A stretch of DNA of 64,000 nt from Mycetohabitans endofungorum. Its GTDB lineage: Bacteria; Pseudomonadota; Gammaproteobacteria; Burkholderiales; Burkholderiaceae. Each line of letters begins with the position of its first letter. The first letter of the stretch is position 1. This document shows positions 16,811 through 25,169 of this stretch, piece by piece. The notes below the pieces were generated by a model. That model saw nothing but the letters and a program-made list of their open reading frames with translations. It did no database searches and was not told the DNA's origin. The position numbers and the translations under genes are program-made. The stretch covers positions 1,364,001-1,428,000 of the forward strand of contig NZ_CP132744.1 in the NCBI RefSeq assembly GCF_037477895.1, written 5' to 3'.

Positions 16811-17674
16811 GAGTCGCTAACGCAACCTGGACGTCAGGCCGTAAGGCGCGTATCCTGGGGTCATGGCAAGGCGCAAAATCAGCAATGAATTGTGGGCGGT
16901 GCTGGAGCCGTTGATTCCAGCGTTCGCGCCCTCACCCAAAGGCGGGCGTCGGCGCACTGTTGGCGACCGGGCGGCATTGAACGGCATCGTGTATGTCCTG
17001 CATACAGGCATTGCATGGGAAGACTTGCCCCAGGAGCTCGGCTTCGGCAGCGGCATGACATGTTGGCGACGATTGCGCGACTGGCAGGCCGCCGGCGTGT
17101 GGAGCAGGTTGCATCTGGCCATGCTTTGCCGGTTGCGTGAACATGACCAAATTGATTGGGAGCGAGCGAGCCTAGATGCGGCCAGCGTTGCCAGCCCCCG
17201 GGGGGCCAGGAAACCGGCCCCAACCCGACGAACCGGGGCAAACTCGGGAGCAAACGGCATCTGGTCGTAGATGCCCGAGGCGTTCCCTTGGCGATCACAG
17301 TCACAGGTGCCAACCGACATGATTCGATGGCGTTCGAGCGCACCCTCGATACTCTCCCAGCCGTGCCGGGCTTGAGCGGTTCGCCGCGCAAGCGTCCGAG
17401 CAAACTGCATGCGGACAAGGGCTACGACTTTGCCCGCTGCCGACGCTATCTGAAGCAACGCGCAATCACTGCACGCATCGCCCGTCGCGGCGTAGAAAAG
17501 CGTGAGCGGCTCGGACGGCATCGCTGGGTAGTCGAGCGCACGCACGCCTGGTTTGCCGGTTTTGGTAAGCTGCGCATCCGCTTTGAGCGGCGTTTGGACA
17601 TTCATATCGCCTTGCTCCGCTTGGCTGCTGCCGTTATCTGTTCGCGCTTCGTGGACGACTTGTGTTAGCGACTC
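16811..17674 (+). mobile_element. IS5-family (IS427-type) insertion sequence, copy 1
   Basis: 864 bp with terminal inverted repeats beginning GAGTCGCTAAC at both ends and a 3-bp TTA target duplication (16808-16810 and 17675-17677). It carries a two-frame transposase. A near-identical copy lies at 50706-51569 on the other strand, also in a TTA target. Confidence 0.93.
16863..17668 (+). CDS. IS5/IS427 transposase (orfA/orfB, programmed -1 frameshift)
   Basis: orfA (16863-17270) begins [20 protein letters not shown] with the DUF4096 N domain. orfB (in frame to 17668) holds the DDE catalytic part: [32 protein letters not shown], and [12 protein letters not shown] with the catalytic Glu. A C5-G6 run at 17195-17206 in the overlap is a plausible slip site that would fuse them by a -1 shift, as in this IS group. 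All DDE elements are visible, so the element looks active. Confidence 0.88.
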
Positions 17675-18616
17675 TTAATCCAGACGGCGTGACACCAGGC
17701 AGCTATAAGGGCATCCGGCAAATCGACCCATACTGGGTGGTGCCAGAATTGAACTCGACGGCTATAACCGACCCGACAAGCCTGCACTTTTACGAGCCGA
17801 CTTACTGGCGCATCAATGGCAAGCCGATCCATCATTCGCATCTGATTATCTTGCGCACTGGCGAAGTTCCGGATGTATTGAAACCGACTTACTACTACGG
17901 TGGCGTGCCGGTGCCGCAGAAGATTTTCGAGCGCGTCTATGCTTCCGAGCGCACGGCCAACGAGGCTCCGTTGCTCGCGATGTCCAAGCGCAGTACGGTC
18001 ATTCACATGGACGTGGAAAGTGCTGTCGCCAATCAGGCAAAGTTTGAGCAGCGGATGGCGACCTGGGCTCACTATCGCGACAACCACGGCATCAAGGTTG
18101 TTGGCACGGAAGAGCAAATCGAGCAGTTCGACACCGCGCTAGCGGACTTCGATGCGGTCATCATGACGCAGTATCAGCTTGTCGCGGCGGCGGCGAACGT
18201 GCCGGCCACCAAGCTGCTTGGCACATCGCCCAAGGGTTTTAACGCAACGGGCGAGTTCGAAGAAGCGAGTTACCACGAAGAACTGGAAAGCATTCAGGCG
18301 CATGACCTGACGCCTCTGCTGGATCGTCATCACTTGCTGGTCATCCGCTCGGAGATTGCGCCGAGGTTTGGCGTCGTGCCATTTGAGACGACGGTGGCAT
18401 GGAACCCGCTGGATTCGATGACGGCAAAGGAGCGCGCCGAAGTCAACAAGATGGAAGCGGAAACCGGTGCCATTCTGGTGCAGTGCGGGGCCATCGACGG
18501 CATCGATGAACGCCGCCGAATCACCCAGGACCCCACCAGTGGCTACACCGGCATAGAGGAAGCCATGCCGGCTGACCCGCCTGATAAGGCGGGTGATGAA
18601 TTGCCTGAGGATGACG

Positions 18617-19180
18617 ATGGCACGTAAGCTACTGGCCCGCAAAAAGGCAGCGTGGGCGGATCAGTTCAAACCAGCCGTGCTACGCGGCAAGCCGCTGCGC
18701 GTGAGTGCTGGCTTACAGGCACGCTATCAGCAGGACCTGGAGCGGCTTGTCGCCGAGATGACGGCTGCCAGTCACAAAGAAATTGTCGCGCTGTTCGATA
18801 GCCCGTCAGCGCAAACCTTCTTTGCGCAGGACGCCAGCCTATCGAGCCAGACACGCATCGTGACAAACGCGCTGACCCGGCGTGTACGCAAGCGTTTCGC
18901 GCTCAAGGCAAAGGCAATCGTGAAGCGCATGGTCGCGGGTGCAGATAAGGCAAGCAGTGCCAGTTTGCACAGCAGCCTACGTGACCTGTCCGGTGGACTG
19001 TCTCTCAAAACCACAGCCCTGCCATCGACCGCAAAGGAAATCCTTGCCAGTTCGGTAGCCGAAAACGTGGGCCTCATCAAGTCGATTGCCGATCAGTATT
19101 TGGCCGGCGTACAGGGTGCGGTCATGCGTGCAATCACCAGCGGCAACGGGCTACAAGACCTGATCCCCTATCTACGGGAA
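18617..19180 (+). pseudogene. Phage minor head (SPP1 gp7-like) protein, truncated
   Basis: The start overlaps the portal end by 11 bp, the usual phage arrangement. About 185 family-like residues ([20 protein letters not shown]..., [20 protein letters not shown]) end near 19180. The frame then runs antisense through the doc gene to 19324. The C-terminal domain of the family is missing, removed where the Doc module begins. Confidence 0.75.
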
Positions 19181-19570
19181 CAGGTAGAGCGCGACGAGGT
19201 AGTCGCGCAGCAGCGAGTGGTCAATCGCGCCTTCGGCTGCGCCCACCATGAGCTCAGCCAGATGGATTTCGCTCTGCTCGGAGGCGGCGGGAATAACATA
19301 GCCATTCTCCCTGAGAAATTCTAGCGTGCAGATTAGAGCGGTGCGCTTGTTGCCGTCATTAAAGGCATGGGCTCGCGCAATGGCGACCGCATACATTGCA
19401 GCGATCGCGAACGCATCGTCCATCTCTTCGTTTTCGTAATGGAGGCGGTTGTCAATGCGAGCCAATGCGGCATCCACAGCACCGGGGCCGCCGCCAGAGA
19501 ATCCGGACAGGCCGCCCTCGGCGCGCAAGACATTGTCGTGAGCGGCAATCACATATTCGGCGCTGAGCAT
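19172..19570 (-). CDS. doc: Doc toxin (Fic fold)
   Basis: A 132-residue Doc protein. The core motif [10 protein letters not shown] (68-77) contains the catalytic His and the kinase-type variant of the Fic motif that phosphorylates EF-Tu in P1 Doc. The length is usual and there is no lesion. It lies 3 bp after its partner and its 3' end replaces the end of the minor head gene. Confidence 0.92.
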   Translation of the reverse strand: MLSAEYVIAAHDNVLRAEGGLSGFSGGGPGAVDAALARIDNRLHYENEEMDDAFAIAAMYAVAIARAHAFNDGNKRTALICTLEFLRENGYVIPAASEQSEIHLAELMVGAAEGAIDHSLLRDYLVALYLFP

Positions 19571-19573
19571 GGG

Positions 19574-19774
19574 TCAGTGGTCCTTGAGGATTTTGAAGGC
19601 AAGGGCATGCTCCCTGAGCACGTAATCCAGGCCTTCCTGAACCCTCTGGCGGCCTTCAGGTGTGGACATGACCTGGGTCATATCCACAATGGGTTTTTTG
19701 GGCATCTGTGCGTAACGGAGTCGCGCCTCTTCGATCTGTTCTGCACTGAAGCCCTCGATGAGTTTGTGTTTCAC
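19574..19774 (-). CDS. Phd-like antitoxin partner of Doc
   Basis: A 66-residue protein (MKHKLIEGFSAEQIEEARLR...) directly upstream of doc in the same operon. It is shorter than P1 Phd and its DNA-binding fold is not obvious to me; it is assigned as the antitoxin mainly from size, charge and position. Confidence 0.7.
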   Translation of the reverse strand: MKHKLIEGFSAEQIEEARLRYAQMPKKPIVDMTQVMSTPEGRQRVQEGLDYVLREHALAFKILKDH

Positions 19775-19904
19775 GATGCATATCCTAAAGTGGGCGGCGA
19801 AAGTTACATTTTACCCGTCAGCTATCGAGATGCTCAAAGCGAAACGTTTCGGAATCGGAACCCATTTAAATGAAACTGAACATGACAGTTGCGTTTTCAT
19901 TGCC

Positions 19905-20444
19905 ATGCTGATCAAACCTTCCTGCTCGCTTGTTGCGGCTGTCATCGCTGCCATGCTCTCGGGTGTCGGTGTGTCAATTTACTACCGTGTTCGCCTCGCG
20001 CACGCGCATGCCGAAGCCGCAGCTGTTCGCGAGCGACACGCCCTTGACTTAAAAGCCATTTCCGATGCTACATTGGCCGCTGAGCGCAAGGCAGCGGAGA
20101 ACCGCCAAGCCGCAGCACAAAGGATCGAAGCCCTGGATGCCCAACTGACAAAGGAACGCCAAGCCCATGAAACCGACAGCCATCGTTACCGTGCTGCTCT
20201 TGCCGTTGGTGCTGAGCGGCTGCGTGTCGCCGTCGCAAACTATCCAACCCGTGGCGACGATCTGTCCGGAACTGCCGGCACCGCCAGCGTGGGCGATGGA
20301 GCCACCGCCTACGCAGACCTCGACGCAGCGGTTGCAGAGCGCGTTTTCGCCGTCGCGGCCGACGACCAGCGAGAAATAGACAAGCTTCGCGCGCTCCAGC
20401 GTTACGTGTGTGCGGTGCGATCGGAGACGGCTGGATGCAAGTGA
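19905..20444 (+). CDS. Rz-like i-spanin
   Basis: A 179-residue lysis protein. An N-terminal signal anchor (VAAVIAAMLSGVGVSIYYRV) is followed by a long periplasmic coiled coil (HAEAAAVRERHALDLKA...) and a Cys-containing tail. It would join Rz1 across the periplasm to disrupt the outer membrane. Rz1 is nested inside it in another frame, the lambda arrangement. Its last ~33 codons are repeated three more times downstream. Confidence 0.85.
   Translation: MLIKPSCSLVAAVIAAMLSGVGVSIYYRVRLAHAHAEAAAVRERHALDLKAISDATLAAERKAAENRQAAAQRIEALDAQLTKERQAHETDSHRYRAALAVGAERLRVAVANYPTRGDDLSGTAGTASVGDGATAYADLDAAVAERVFAVAADDQREIDKLRALQRYVCAVRSETAGCK
20167..20379 (+). CDS. Rz1-like o-spanin lipoprotein, nested in Rz
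   Basis: A 70-residue lipoprotein with signal MKPTAIVTVLLLPLVLSGC (lipobox LSGC, Cys19) and a proline-rich mature part (PELPAPPAWAMEPPP). Nested wholly in the Rz gene in a different frame, as in many phages. Outer-membrane partner of the i-spanin. Confidence 0.85.
   Translation: MKPTAIVTVLLLPLVLSGCVSPSQTIQPVATICPELPAPPAWAMEPPPTQTSTQRLQSAFSPSRPTTSEK
20331..20444 (+). repeat. Rz 3'-end repeat, copy A (parent)
   Basis: The terminal 114 bp of rz, encoding VFAVAADDQREIDKL and the end YVCAVRSETAGCK. Related in-frame copies lie near 22340, 24713 and 25574. Confidence 0.85.
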
Positions 20445-20672
20445 AATCTGCGTCACTGATATTCGAGCCAAACGTCTTGTAGTTTGCCGAGTAAGGTAGA
20501 TTATCTTAGCATTGCCAGCATACGATGTAGCGGCCCTTGCTCGTCGGCATTGCGTTATGCGTCAAAAATAGCGATCGCTGCTTATCGCTATGCTAATTTC
20601 CCTGTTTCTGGCTAACCTGCTATACAGCATCGCTTCGCGTTGCGCGCGTTTCACTCCTTACCGAGCTTGCCG

Positions 20673-22028
20673 ATGGACTTTGATTTAAACTCCACTTTAA
20701 ACAACACTCAAGTGGCCATTTATGCAATGGACAAGCACGCCAACCAGCAGGCTCCAGCTGCGCCATCTATAGGCATTAAACGATCGGTAAGCATCACACC
20801 CGACACACCGGCAAAAAGGCTTGAAGCTTACCCCGCGCTGCCGACCGAAGTCGTTTTACAGATTGCTGACCACTTATCGCTCGACGATATCCCCGCCTTT
20901 TCACTGGTAAATAAGCGCACTTATTATTTAATGGAAGAGCGGCGGTGGGCTTGGCGCTGCTACCAGCAAGCGGCTCACGTCTACGATCTCGCGTCGCTAC
21001 AGCAGTTAATCAATGACATCGAGCGTATTCAAGCTGAACCATATCTACGGGCCGAGCCTATCGCAGCACTTTGGCAACGATCGCAATCATTGGGGCTATC
21101 CAGAGTGCAAAAAACCGAGGCGTTTAAGCAACTGTTTGCGGCGGCCGACCGCCTTCCAAAACAGGGCCTTATTTTACAAAAAAAGATGCTTGCTTCATTG
21201 ATTTACATCATGGCTAGCGAGCGGTCCAAAGTATTTAATTTTGCTTATGAAATAGCTGCACGGCGTCAACCCGATCAAGAAAATTTTTGGCCTGAGTTGG
21301 CCAACGCGCTTGTTTTTATATGGACGCCGTCTCGGTACTTTGAAAAATATGAAATGTTGCTCTGCCGGCTACCATACCTGAATATGTCTCAAAAAGCTGA
21401 GCTAATTCCTGTATTGGCTAGACGACTGCGATCCGACCATCGGATTGACCCTGACGGGAGCAAGGCTCTCTCAACCTATGCAATACTACAGCAACAAATT
21501 TTATCTCTGCCTCCGTCACAGCAAGGCGCATCGATCGGCGCGCTGGCCGCCGCTATACAAGAATTGCCCGAAGCAGCGCGTGCAGTACTGTACACAGAAA
21601 TGAGACAGCTGGCACTATCGCTTTCGGACGAGCAGCTGGGAGCTGCACTGCGCTATCTTCCAGTCGGGTTGGCTGAGTTGCCGCGCGAGCAACACGCGCA
21701 CGAACTTCAGTTACTGGAGCCGGCGTTGCTGCGTGTGCTGCCGGCGCAGCGCGTGCAGGTCGCAATCAGCCTGCTCGGGTGTACCTATAAGCTGGACGAT
21801 GCGCTCTCAAAGCAAGTGTGGCAGCGCGCGTTGAGCCTGCTTGACGGCAACAGCACAGCAGAACTGTTGAAGGTACTTAGCGAGGTAAGCTATGTGCTGA
21901 GAACTTCAAAAGGGCAAGATGCAGTCAACGAAATTACGGCTTTTATGGACCGTAACCATTTCACTGAGCAGACACGTGTAACGGTACTCGAGCATTTATT
22001 GCGGATACGCAACGATTACGTAGCGTAG
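20673..22028 (+). CDS. F-box-domain protein 1 with helical repeats (candidate effector)
   Basis: A 451-residue protein. Residues 1-52 are polar and Ala/Pro/Ser-rich with no signal peptide. Residues 53-93 form an F-box: YPALPTEVVLQIADHLSLDD then FSLVNKRTYYLM, matching the LPxE...I..hL...D...hS.VN+ pattern used by eukaryotic Skp1-binding proteins. Residues 100-440 are helix pairs of about 20 residues marked by recurrent [RSE]LP and Leu/Ala runs, probably a superhelical protein-binding surface. If exported into a eukaryotic host it could recruit host SCF ubiquitin ligase; secretion is unproven. The start ATG 20673 matches the paralogue's MDFDLN. It lies between Rz copies A and B. Confidence 0.75.
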   Translation: MDFDLNSTLNNTQVAIYAMDKHANQQAPAAPSIGIKRSVSITPDTPAKRLEAYPALPTEVVLQIADHLSLDDIPAFSLVNKRTYYLMEERRWAWRCYQQAAHVYDLASLQQLINDIERIQAEPYLRAEPIAALWQRSQSLGLSRVQKTEAFKQLFAAADRLPKQGLILQKKMLASLIYIMASERSKVFNFAYEIAARRQPDQENFWPELANALVFIWTPSRYFEKYEMLLCRLPYLNMSQKAELIPVLARRLRSDHRIDPDGSKALSTYAILQQQILSLPPSQQGASIGALAAAIQELPEAARAVLYTEMRQLALSLSDEQLGAALRYLPVGLAELPREQHAHELQLLEPALLRVLPAQRVQVAISLLGCTYKLDDALSKQVWQRALSLLDGNSTAELLKVLSEVSYVLRTSKGQDAVNEITAFMDRNHFTEQTRVTVLEHLLRIRNDYVA

Positions 22029-22165
22029 CCGAAATCATTGAACCGCCTCGGCTTCACGGGGGCCAGTTGGTTTAAGTTGAGACCGTTTCAGCGGTCTGGC
22101 TGGCGAGTTTGTGCTAGTAGTTTGCCTCAGCCTCAGGCGGAGGGCTGTGCCCGGTGGAACCAAGC
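22029..22165. other. Spacer after F-box gene 1
   Basis: No gene seen; probably decayed higB sequence, by analogy with the order behind F-box gene 2, but I cannot align it convincingly. Confidence 0.3.
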
Positions 22166-22261
22166 CGCAACCGTACTCGCAGCCTTAGCCTGAACATGAT
22201 TAGGCGCTTGCATCATGGGCTGCACATTCCTGCTGAAGCACTGATTGGAAAGCCCGGTTGA
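22166..22261 (+). pseudogene. higA 3' remnant
   Basis: Encodes NRTRSLSLNMIRRLHHGLHI then PAEALIGKPG and a stop, almost the same as the last 31 residues of the intact HigA ending at 24637. The rest of higBA is missing here. Confidence 0.8.
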
Positions 22262-22275
22262 TGCCCCGAATTTTG

Positions 22276-22447
22276 TTCCGCAACGCTAAAGCCACCCTAA
22301 GTAGGACAAGGGTTTGCGGGCCGTGATCCACTCCCGGTGCAGCGCGTTTTCGCCGTCGCGCCCGACGACCAGCGAGAGATAGACAAGCTTCGTGCGCTAC
22401 AGCGCTACGTGTGTACGGTGCGACCAGCGACGGCAGGATGTAGCTAA
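22276..22447 (+). repeat. Rz 3'-end repeat, copy B with shared leader
   Basis: A ~65-bp leader (ttccgcaacgctaaagcc ... gcgggcc) followed by the last 33 codons of rz, still open and ending TAA. Encodes VFAVAPDDQREIDKLRALQR. The leader is shared with copies C and D but not with the parent rz. Confidence 0.8.
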
Positions 22448-22661
22448 GCCCGCGCCATCACTTATTGGAGCCGTATGTCGTTCGGTTAGCTCGCCTACAT
22501 TGTCAATGTGCGATATAGCAGTCCCATTTGTTGACCTTACTTTATCCGCCAGAAGTCTAGCTTTCGCTGTTCATTGCTGTGCTAATCCGTCTGCTTTCCG
22601 CTAGCCTGCTGCGCAGCAGCGCTTCGCACTGCGTGTGTCGGACCTCTTGCTGAGTTTGTGA
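22448..22661. promoter_or_regulatory. Upstream region of F-box gene 2
   Basis: The last ~120 bp resemble the corresponding part upstream of F-box gene 1 (tgctaat, tagcctgctg, cagcgcttcgc elements), so the control region was duplicated with the gene. I see no consensus hrp/PIP pair or strong sigma-70 promoter. Confidence 0.35.
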
Positions 22662-24047
22662 ATGGACTTTGATCTGAATGCTGCTTTAAACGACTATAGT
22701 GCCTACATCCGCGCGTTGGAGTCGTGCCCGCAACCCGCCGCGTCGGTGCCACCGCCACGGCAGCCACTAAGCAGCGCTTTAGCTAACACGTCGGCCAGCC
22801 GGCCCACGACATATCATGACCTGCCGCCCGAACTGATTGAGCGGATCGGTGACTACGTGCCCGTTCAAGACGTGAAAAATTTTTCAGTAGTCAATCGTCG
22901 CACGTATCATGCGATGCAAACCAGGCAGTTAGTCTACCGCTACTGGCAACGAGCCAACCAAGCCGTAAGTCTCGCGTCAATCAATCAACTGCTCAATGAG
23001 ATGGATGGCACGCTCGCCGATCCGGCGCAGCACGTCGAGCCGATTGACGCGTTGCGCCAGCGTCTGCAAGCATTGCCGGAGGCCGAGCAAGGCGAAGCGT
23101 TCAAGCGATTGTTCGCAGCCGCGCAGCGCATTCCGAAGCATGGGTTACCAATACAAAAGGCGCTGATGCTGAGATTTCGTTATTTGCCATGGTATCAGCG
23201 TCTTGAAGTATTTGACTTCGCTCACGCCTTAGTGGCACAGCGCGAGCCTGAGCAGGACAATGTCTGGCCGGCACTGGCGATTGGATTGATCGATTTCAAC
23301 ATCGGCTCACCGGAGTTCATCGAGCGTTATCAGGCGATCTTGGCGCGGCTGCCGTCGTTGAACGTGTCCCAGCAAGCGGAGCTGATTTCGGCCTTGTCCG
23401 GGCTACTGGGGCATTTGCATTCGGATATGACACACCCGAGCCTAACCGCGCAATACGCGATTTTGTGCGAACAGGCTCTACGCCTTCCACCCGCTTATCA
23501 GGGTGTGGCAGTTGGTGCGTTGGCGGAGAGCATATGGGTCTTGCCAAAAACGGAGCAGCCCGTGCGTTACGCGCAAATGCGCGACTTAGCTTTATCGCTG
23601 CCAGACGAGCAGTGGGGAATCGCATTGCGCCATTTGCCTGTGGCGGGAATCGAGGCGTTGCCACCTGACCAACATGCACAAGAGTTGGCCTTGTTCGAGC
23701 GCCATTTGGCGCGTGTGCCAGCGGCGCAGCGTGAGGGGGCGGCGCTCGGATTGCTGTCTAGTATTCGTTATCTGGATGAGGCGCTGTCGCAGCGAGTATG
23801 GCCGCAAGGGTTGGATCTAATCAATGGCAGGGGCGAAGCGGCGTTATTGCGTTTGCTCACCGGGCTTCAGACATATTCTGTGTTCGTGACCATTAACGAT
23901 CGAAAATTATTATCCGCCAAGGCTCAGGTCATCGAGTTTATGGAGGCCAATCGTTTCTCTGAGGCGGCCCGTGCACGCATCCTAGACAGTGTTCGATGGT
24001 GGAACTTGCCATGGCGCATGCATGAAAGCATTGTTGGCATGGCATGA
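22662..24047 (+). CDS. F-box-domain protein 2 with helical repeats (candidate effector)
   Basis: A 461-residue paralogue of the protein at 20673, alignable over its whole length (shared MDFDLN start; EAFKRLFAAAQRIPKHGLPI; LPPDQHAQEL). The F-box is at about 52-88: YHDLPPELIERIGDYVPVQD, VKNFSVVNRRTYHAM. Residues 20-50 are Pro/Ser-rich. The helical repeats continue to about 440. The C terminus overlaps the 5' end of higB. Same hypothesis as its paralogue: a host-directed adaptor of SCF ligase. No signal peptide or membrane segment. Confidence 0.75.
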   Translation: MDFDLNAALNDYSAYIRALESCPQPAASVPPPRQPLSSALANTSASRPTTYHDLPPELIERIGDYVPVQDVKNFSVVNRRTYHAMQTRQLVYRYWQRANQAVSLASINQLLNEMDGTLADPAQHVEPIDALRQRLQALPEAEQGEAFKRLFAAAQRIPKHGLPIQKALMLRFRYLPWYQRLEVFDFAHALVAQREPEQDNVWPALAIGLIDFNIGSPEFIERYQAILARLPSLNVSQQAELISALSGLLGHLHSDMTHPSLTAQYAILCEQALRLPPAYQGVAVGALAESIWVLPKTEQPVRYAQMRDLALSLPDEQWGIALRHLPVAGIEALPPDQHAQELALFERHLARVPAAQREGAALGLLSSIRYLDEALSQRVWPQGLDLINGRGEAALLRLLTGLQTYSVFVTINDRKLLSAKAQVIEFMEANRFSEAARARILDSVRWWNLPWRMHESIVGMA

Positions 24048-24267
24048 AGAGGCCCGTAGCACCATATGGACATCGACGCAAGATACCAAGGAACGTTACG
24101 CGTCAGTCAGCTTCGTTGGACGTAACCGGGTTGTGTTCAACATCAAAGGAAACGCTTATCGTCTGATTGTGGCCGTCGCCTACCGCCTAGGCGTGGTTTA
24201 CATCAAATTTGTCGGTACTCACGCCGAATACGACAAAATCGATGCCTTAGCGGTGGAACTGGAGTAA
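24022..24267 (+). CDS. higB: HigB toxin, N-terminally shortened
   Basis: 81 residues with the HigB core: YASVSFVGRNRVVFNIKGNA, YRLIVAVAYRLGVVYIKFVG, THAEYDKID. Full-length relatives have about 20 more residues at the N terminus, replaced here by the 3' end of F-box gene 2 (26 bp overlap). It may be inactive. higA follows after 4 bp. Confidence 0.8.
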   Translation: MKALLAWHEEARSTIWTSTQDTKERYASVSFVGRNRVVFNIKGNAYRLIVAVAYRLGVVYIKFVGTHAEYDKIDALAVELE

Positions 24268-24271
24268 CAAA

Positions 24272-24637
24272 ATGGAAATTCGTCCGATTCACACTGAGCA
24301 GGATTATAGCGAAGCGCTGAAAGCTATTGCCGCGCTGGTGGATGCTGATCCGGCGCCCAACACCCCGGAAGGCGACCAGTTGGAAATTTTATCGACCTTG
24401 GTCGAGAACTACGAGGCCAAGCACTTTCCGCTGGAATTGCCGGATCCGATTGAGGCGATCAAATTTCGCATGGAACAAGGCAATTTGTCAGTGGCCGACA
24501 TGCAACCTTACTTGGGTAGTACAAGTCGAGTGTATGAAGTGCTAAACCGTACTCGCAACCTTAGTCTGAACATGATTAGGCGCTTGCATCACGGGCTACA
24601 CATTCCTGCTGAAGCACTGATTGGAAAGCCCGGTTGA
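24272..24637 (+). CDS. higA: HigA antitoxin, XRE family
   Basis: A 121-residue antitoxin: MEIRPIHTEQDYSEALKAIA, PDPIEAIKFRMEQGNLS and a helix-turn-helix MQPYLGSTSRVYEVLNRTRN. Normal length and intact. It neutralises HigB and represses the operon. Its last 31 codons recur at 22166-22261. Confidence 0.9.
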   Translation: MEIRPIHTEQDYSEALKAIAALVDADPAPNTPEGDQLEILSTLVENYEAKHFPLELPDPIEAIKFRMEQGNLSVADMQPYLGSTSRVYEVLNRTRNLSLNMIRRLHHGLHIPAEALIGKPG

Positions 24638-24651
24638 TGCCCCGAATTTTG

Positions 24652-24823
24652 TTCCGCAACGCTAAAGTCACCCTAAGTAGGGCAAGGGTTTACGGGCCAT
24701 GATCCAATGCCGGTGCAGTGTGTTTTCGCCGTCGCGGCCGACGACCAGCGAGAGATAGAGGAGCTTCACGCACTCCAAGGCTACGTGTGTGCGGTGAGAC
24801 CCGAGACAGCGAGCTGTCAGTGA
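24652..24823 (+). repeat. Rz 3'-end repeat, copy C with shared leader
   Basis: Leader as in copy B (ttccgcaacgctaaagtc...), then rz codons encoding VFAVAADDQREIEELHALQG and ending SCQ-stop. Open frame kept. Confidence 0.8.
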
Positions 24824-24844
24824 ACCTCGCTTGTAGGCGACACT

Positions 24845-24897
24845 TTATTGTATAAACAGAAAACACTTGACTCCCTTGTTTTCTGTTTATACAATAA
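24845..24897 (+). promoter_or_regulatory. brnTA promoter inside a perfect 21-bp palindrome
   Basis: Arms 24845-24865 and 24877-24897 are perfect inverted repeats around an 11-base loop. TTGACT (24867-24872), a 17-base spacer and TACAAT (24890-24895) form a promoter within it, 7 bases before the brnT start codon. A palindrome covering the promoter is what an autoregulating BrnA antitoxin would bind. Confidence 0.7.
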
Positions 24898-24902
24898 CTT
24901 CC

Positions 24903-25169
24903 ATGAACTACGAATTCGACCCAACCAAAGATGACAGCAATCTTGATAAGCATGGGTTGTCGCTCGCTGATGCCGAGTTCTTTGAGTGGGAAACGGCCGT
25001 AGTTCGTGGGGACACACGCAAGGAGTACGCCGAGCAACGATTCGAAGCAACGGGCTACATCGGTGACCGCTTGCATGTGCTGATCTACTGCTTTCGCGGT
25101 GATGTCATCCGTGTTATCAGTCTGCGCAAGGCCAACAAGCGTGAGGAAAAGCGATATGCCGAAACTTAA
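24903..25169 (+). CDS. brnT: BrnT toxin
   Basis: An 88-residue BrnT toxin, RelE-like ribonuclease: MNYEFDPTKDDSNLDKHGLS, TRKEYAEQRFEATGYIGDRL, VIRVISLRKANKREEKRY. All family blocks are present. The start at 24903 is just after the palindromic promoter. Overlaps brnA by 14 bp. Confidence 0.92.
   Translation: MNYEFDPTKDDSNLDKHGLSLADAEFFEWETAVVRGDTRKEYAEQRFEATGYIGDRLHVLIYCFRGDVIRVISLRKANKREEKRYAET

Larger units (their letters stand above)
16249..18627 (+). pseudogene. DUF1073-type phage portal protein, split by IS5/IS427 element
   Basis: The gene starts at ATG 16249 ([13 protein letters not shown]...) and is open to 16810 (ending EYYAKPF). It resumes at 17678 ([13 protein letters not shown]...) and ends at 18627. 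Removing the 864-bp element and one TTA duplicate joins the halves exactly in frame (KPF-NPDG), giving about 500 residues, a normal portal length. Motifs [18 protein letters not shown] and [17 protein letters not shown] are typical of this portal family. The insertion inactivates the gene, though the parent frame carries no other damage, so the insertion is recent. Confidence 0.9.

Noticed and set aside
16817..17605. Long minus-strand ORF of 262 codons in the IS element (and its twin at 50775)
   Set aside because: It is the reverse complement of the transposase and occurs in both copies only because the IS is repeated.
20445..20672. hrpII/PIP box upstream of F-box gene 1
   Set aside because: TTCG-type motifs occur singly; I found no pair with the expected spacing here or before F-box gene 2.
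24845..24897. Palindrome as a terminator of the preceding genes
   Set aside because: No T-run follows, and a well-spaced -35/-10 pair lies inside, directly before brnT.
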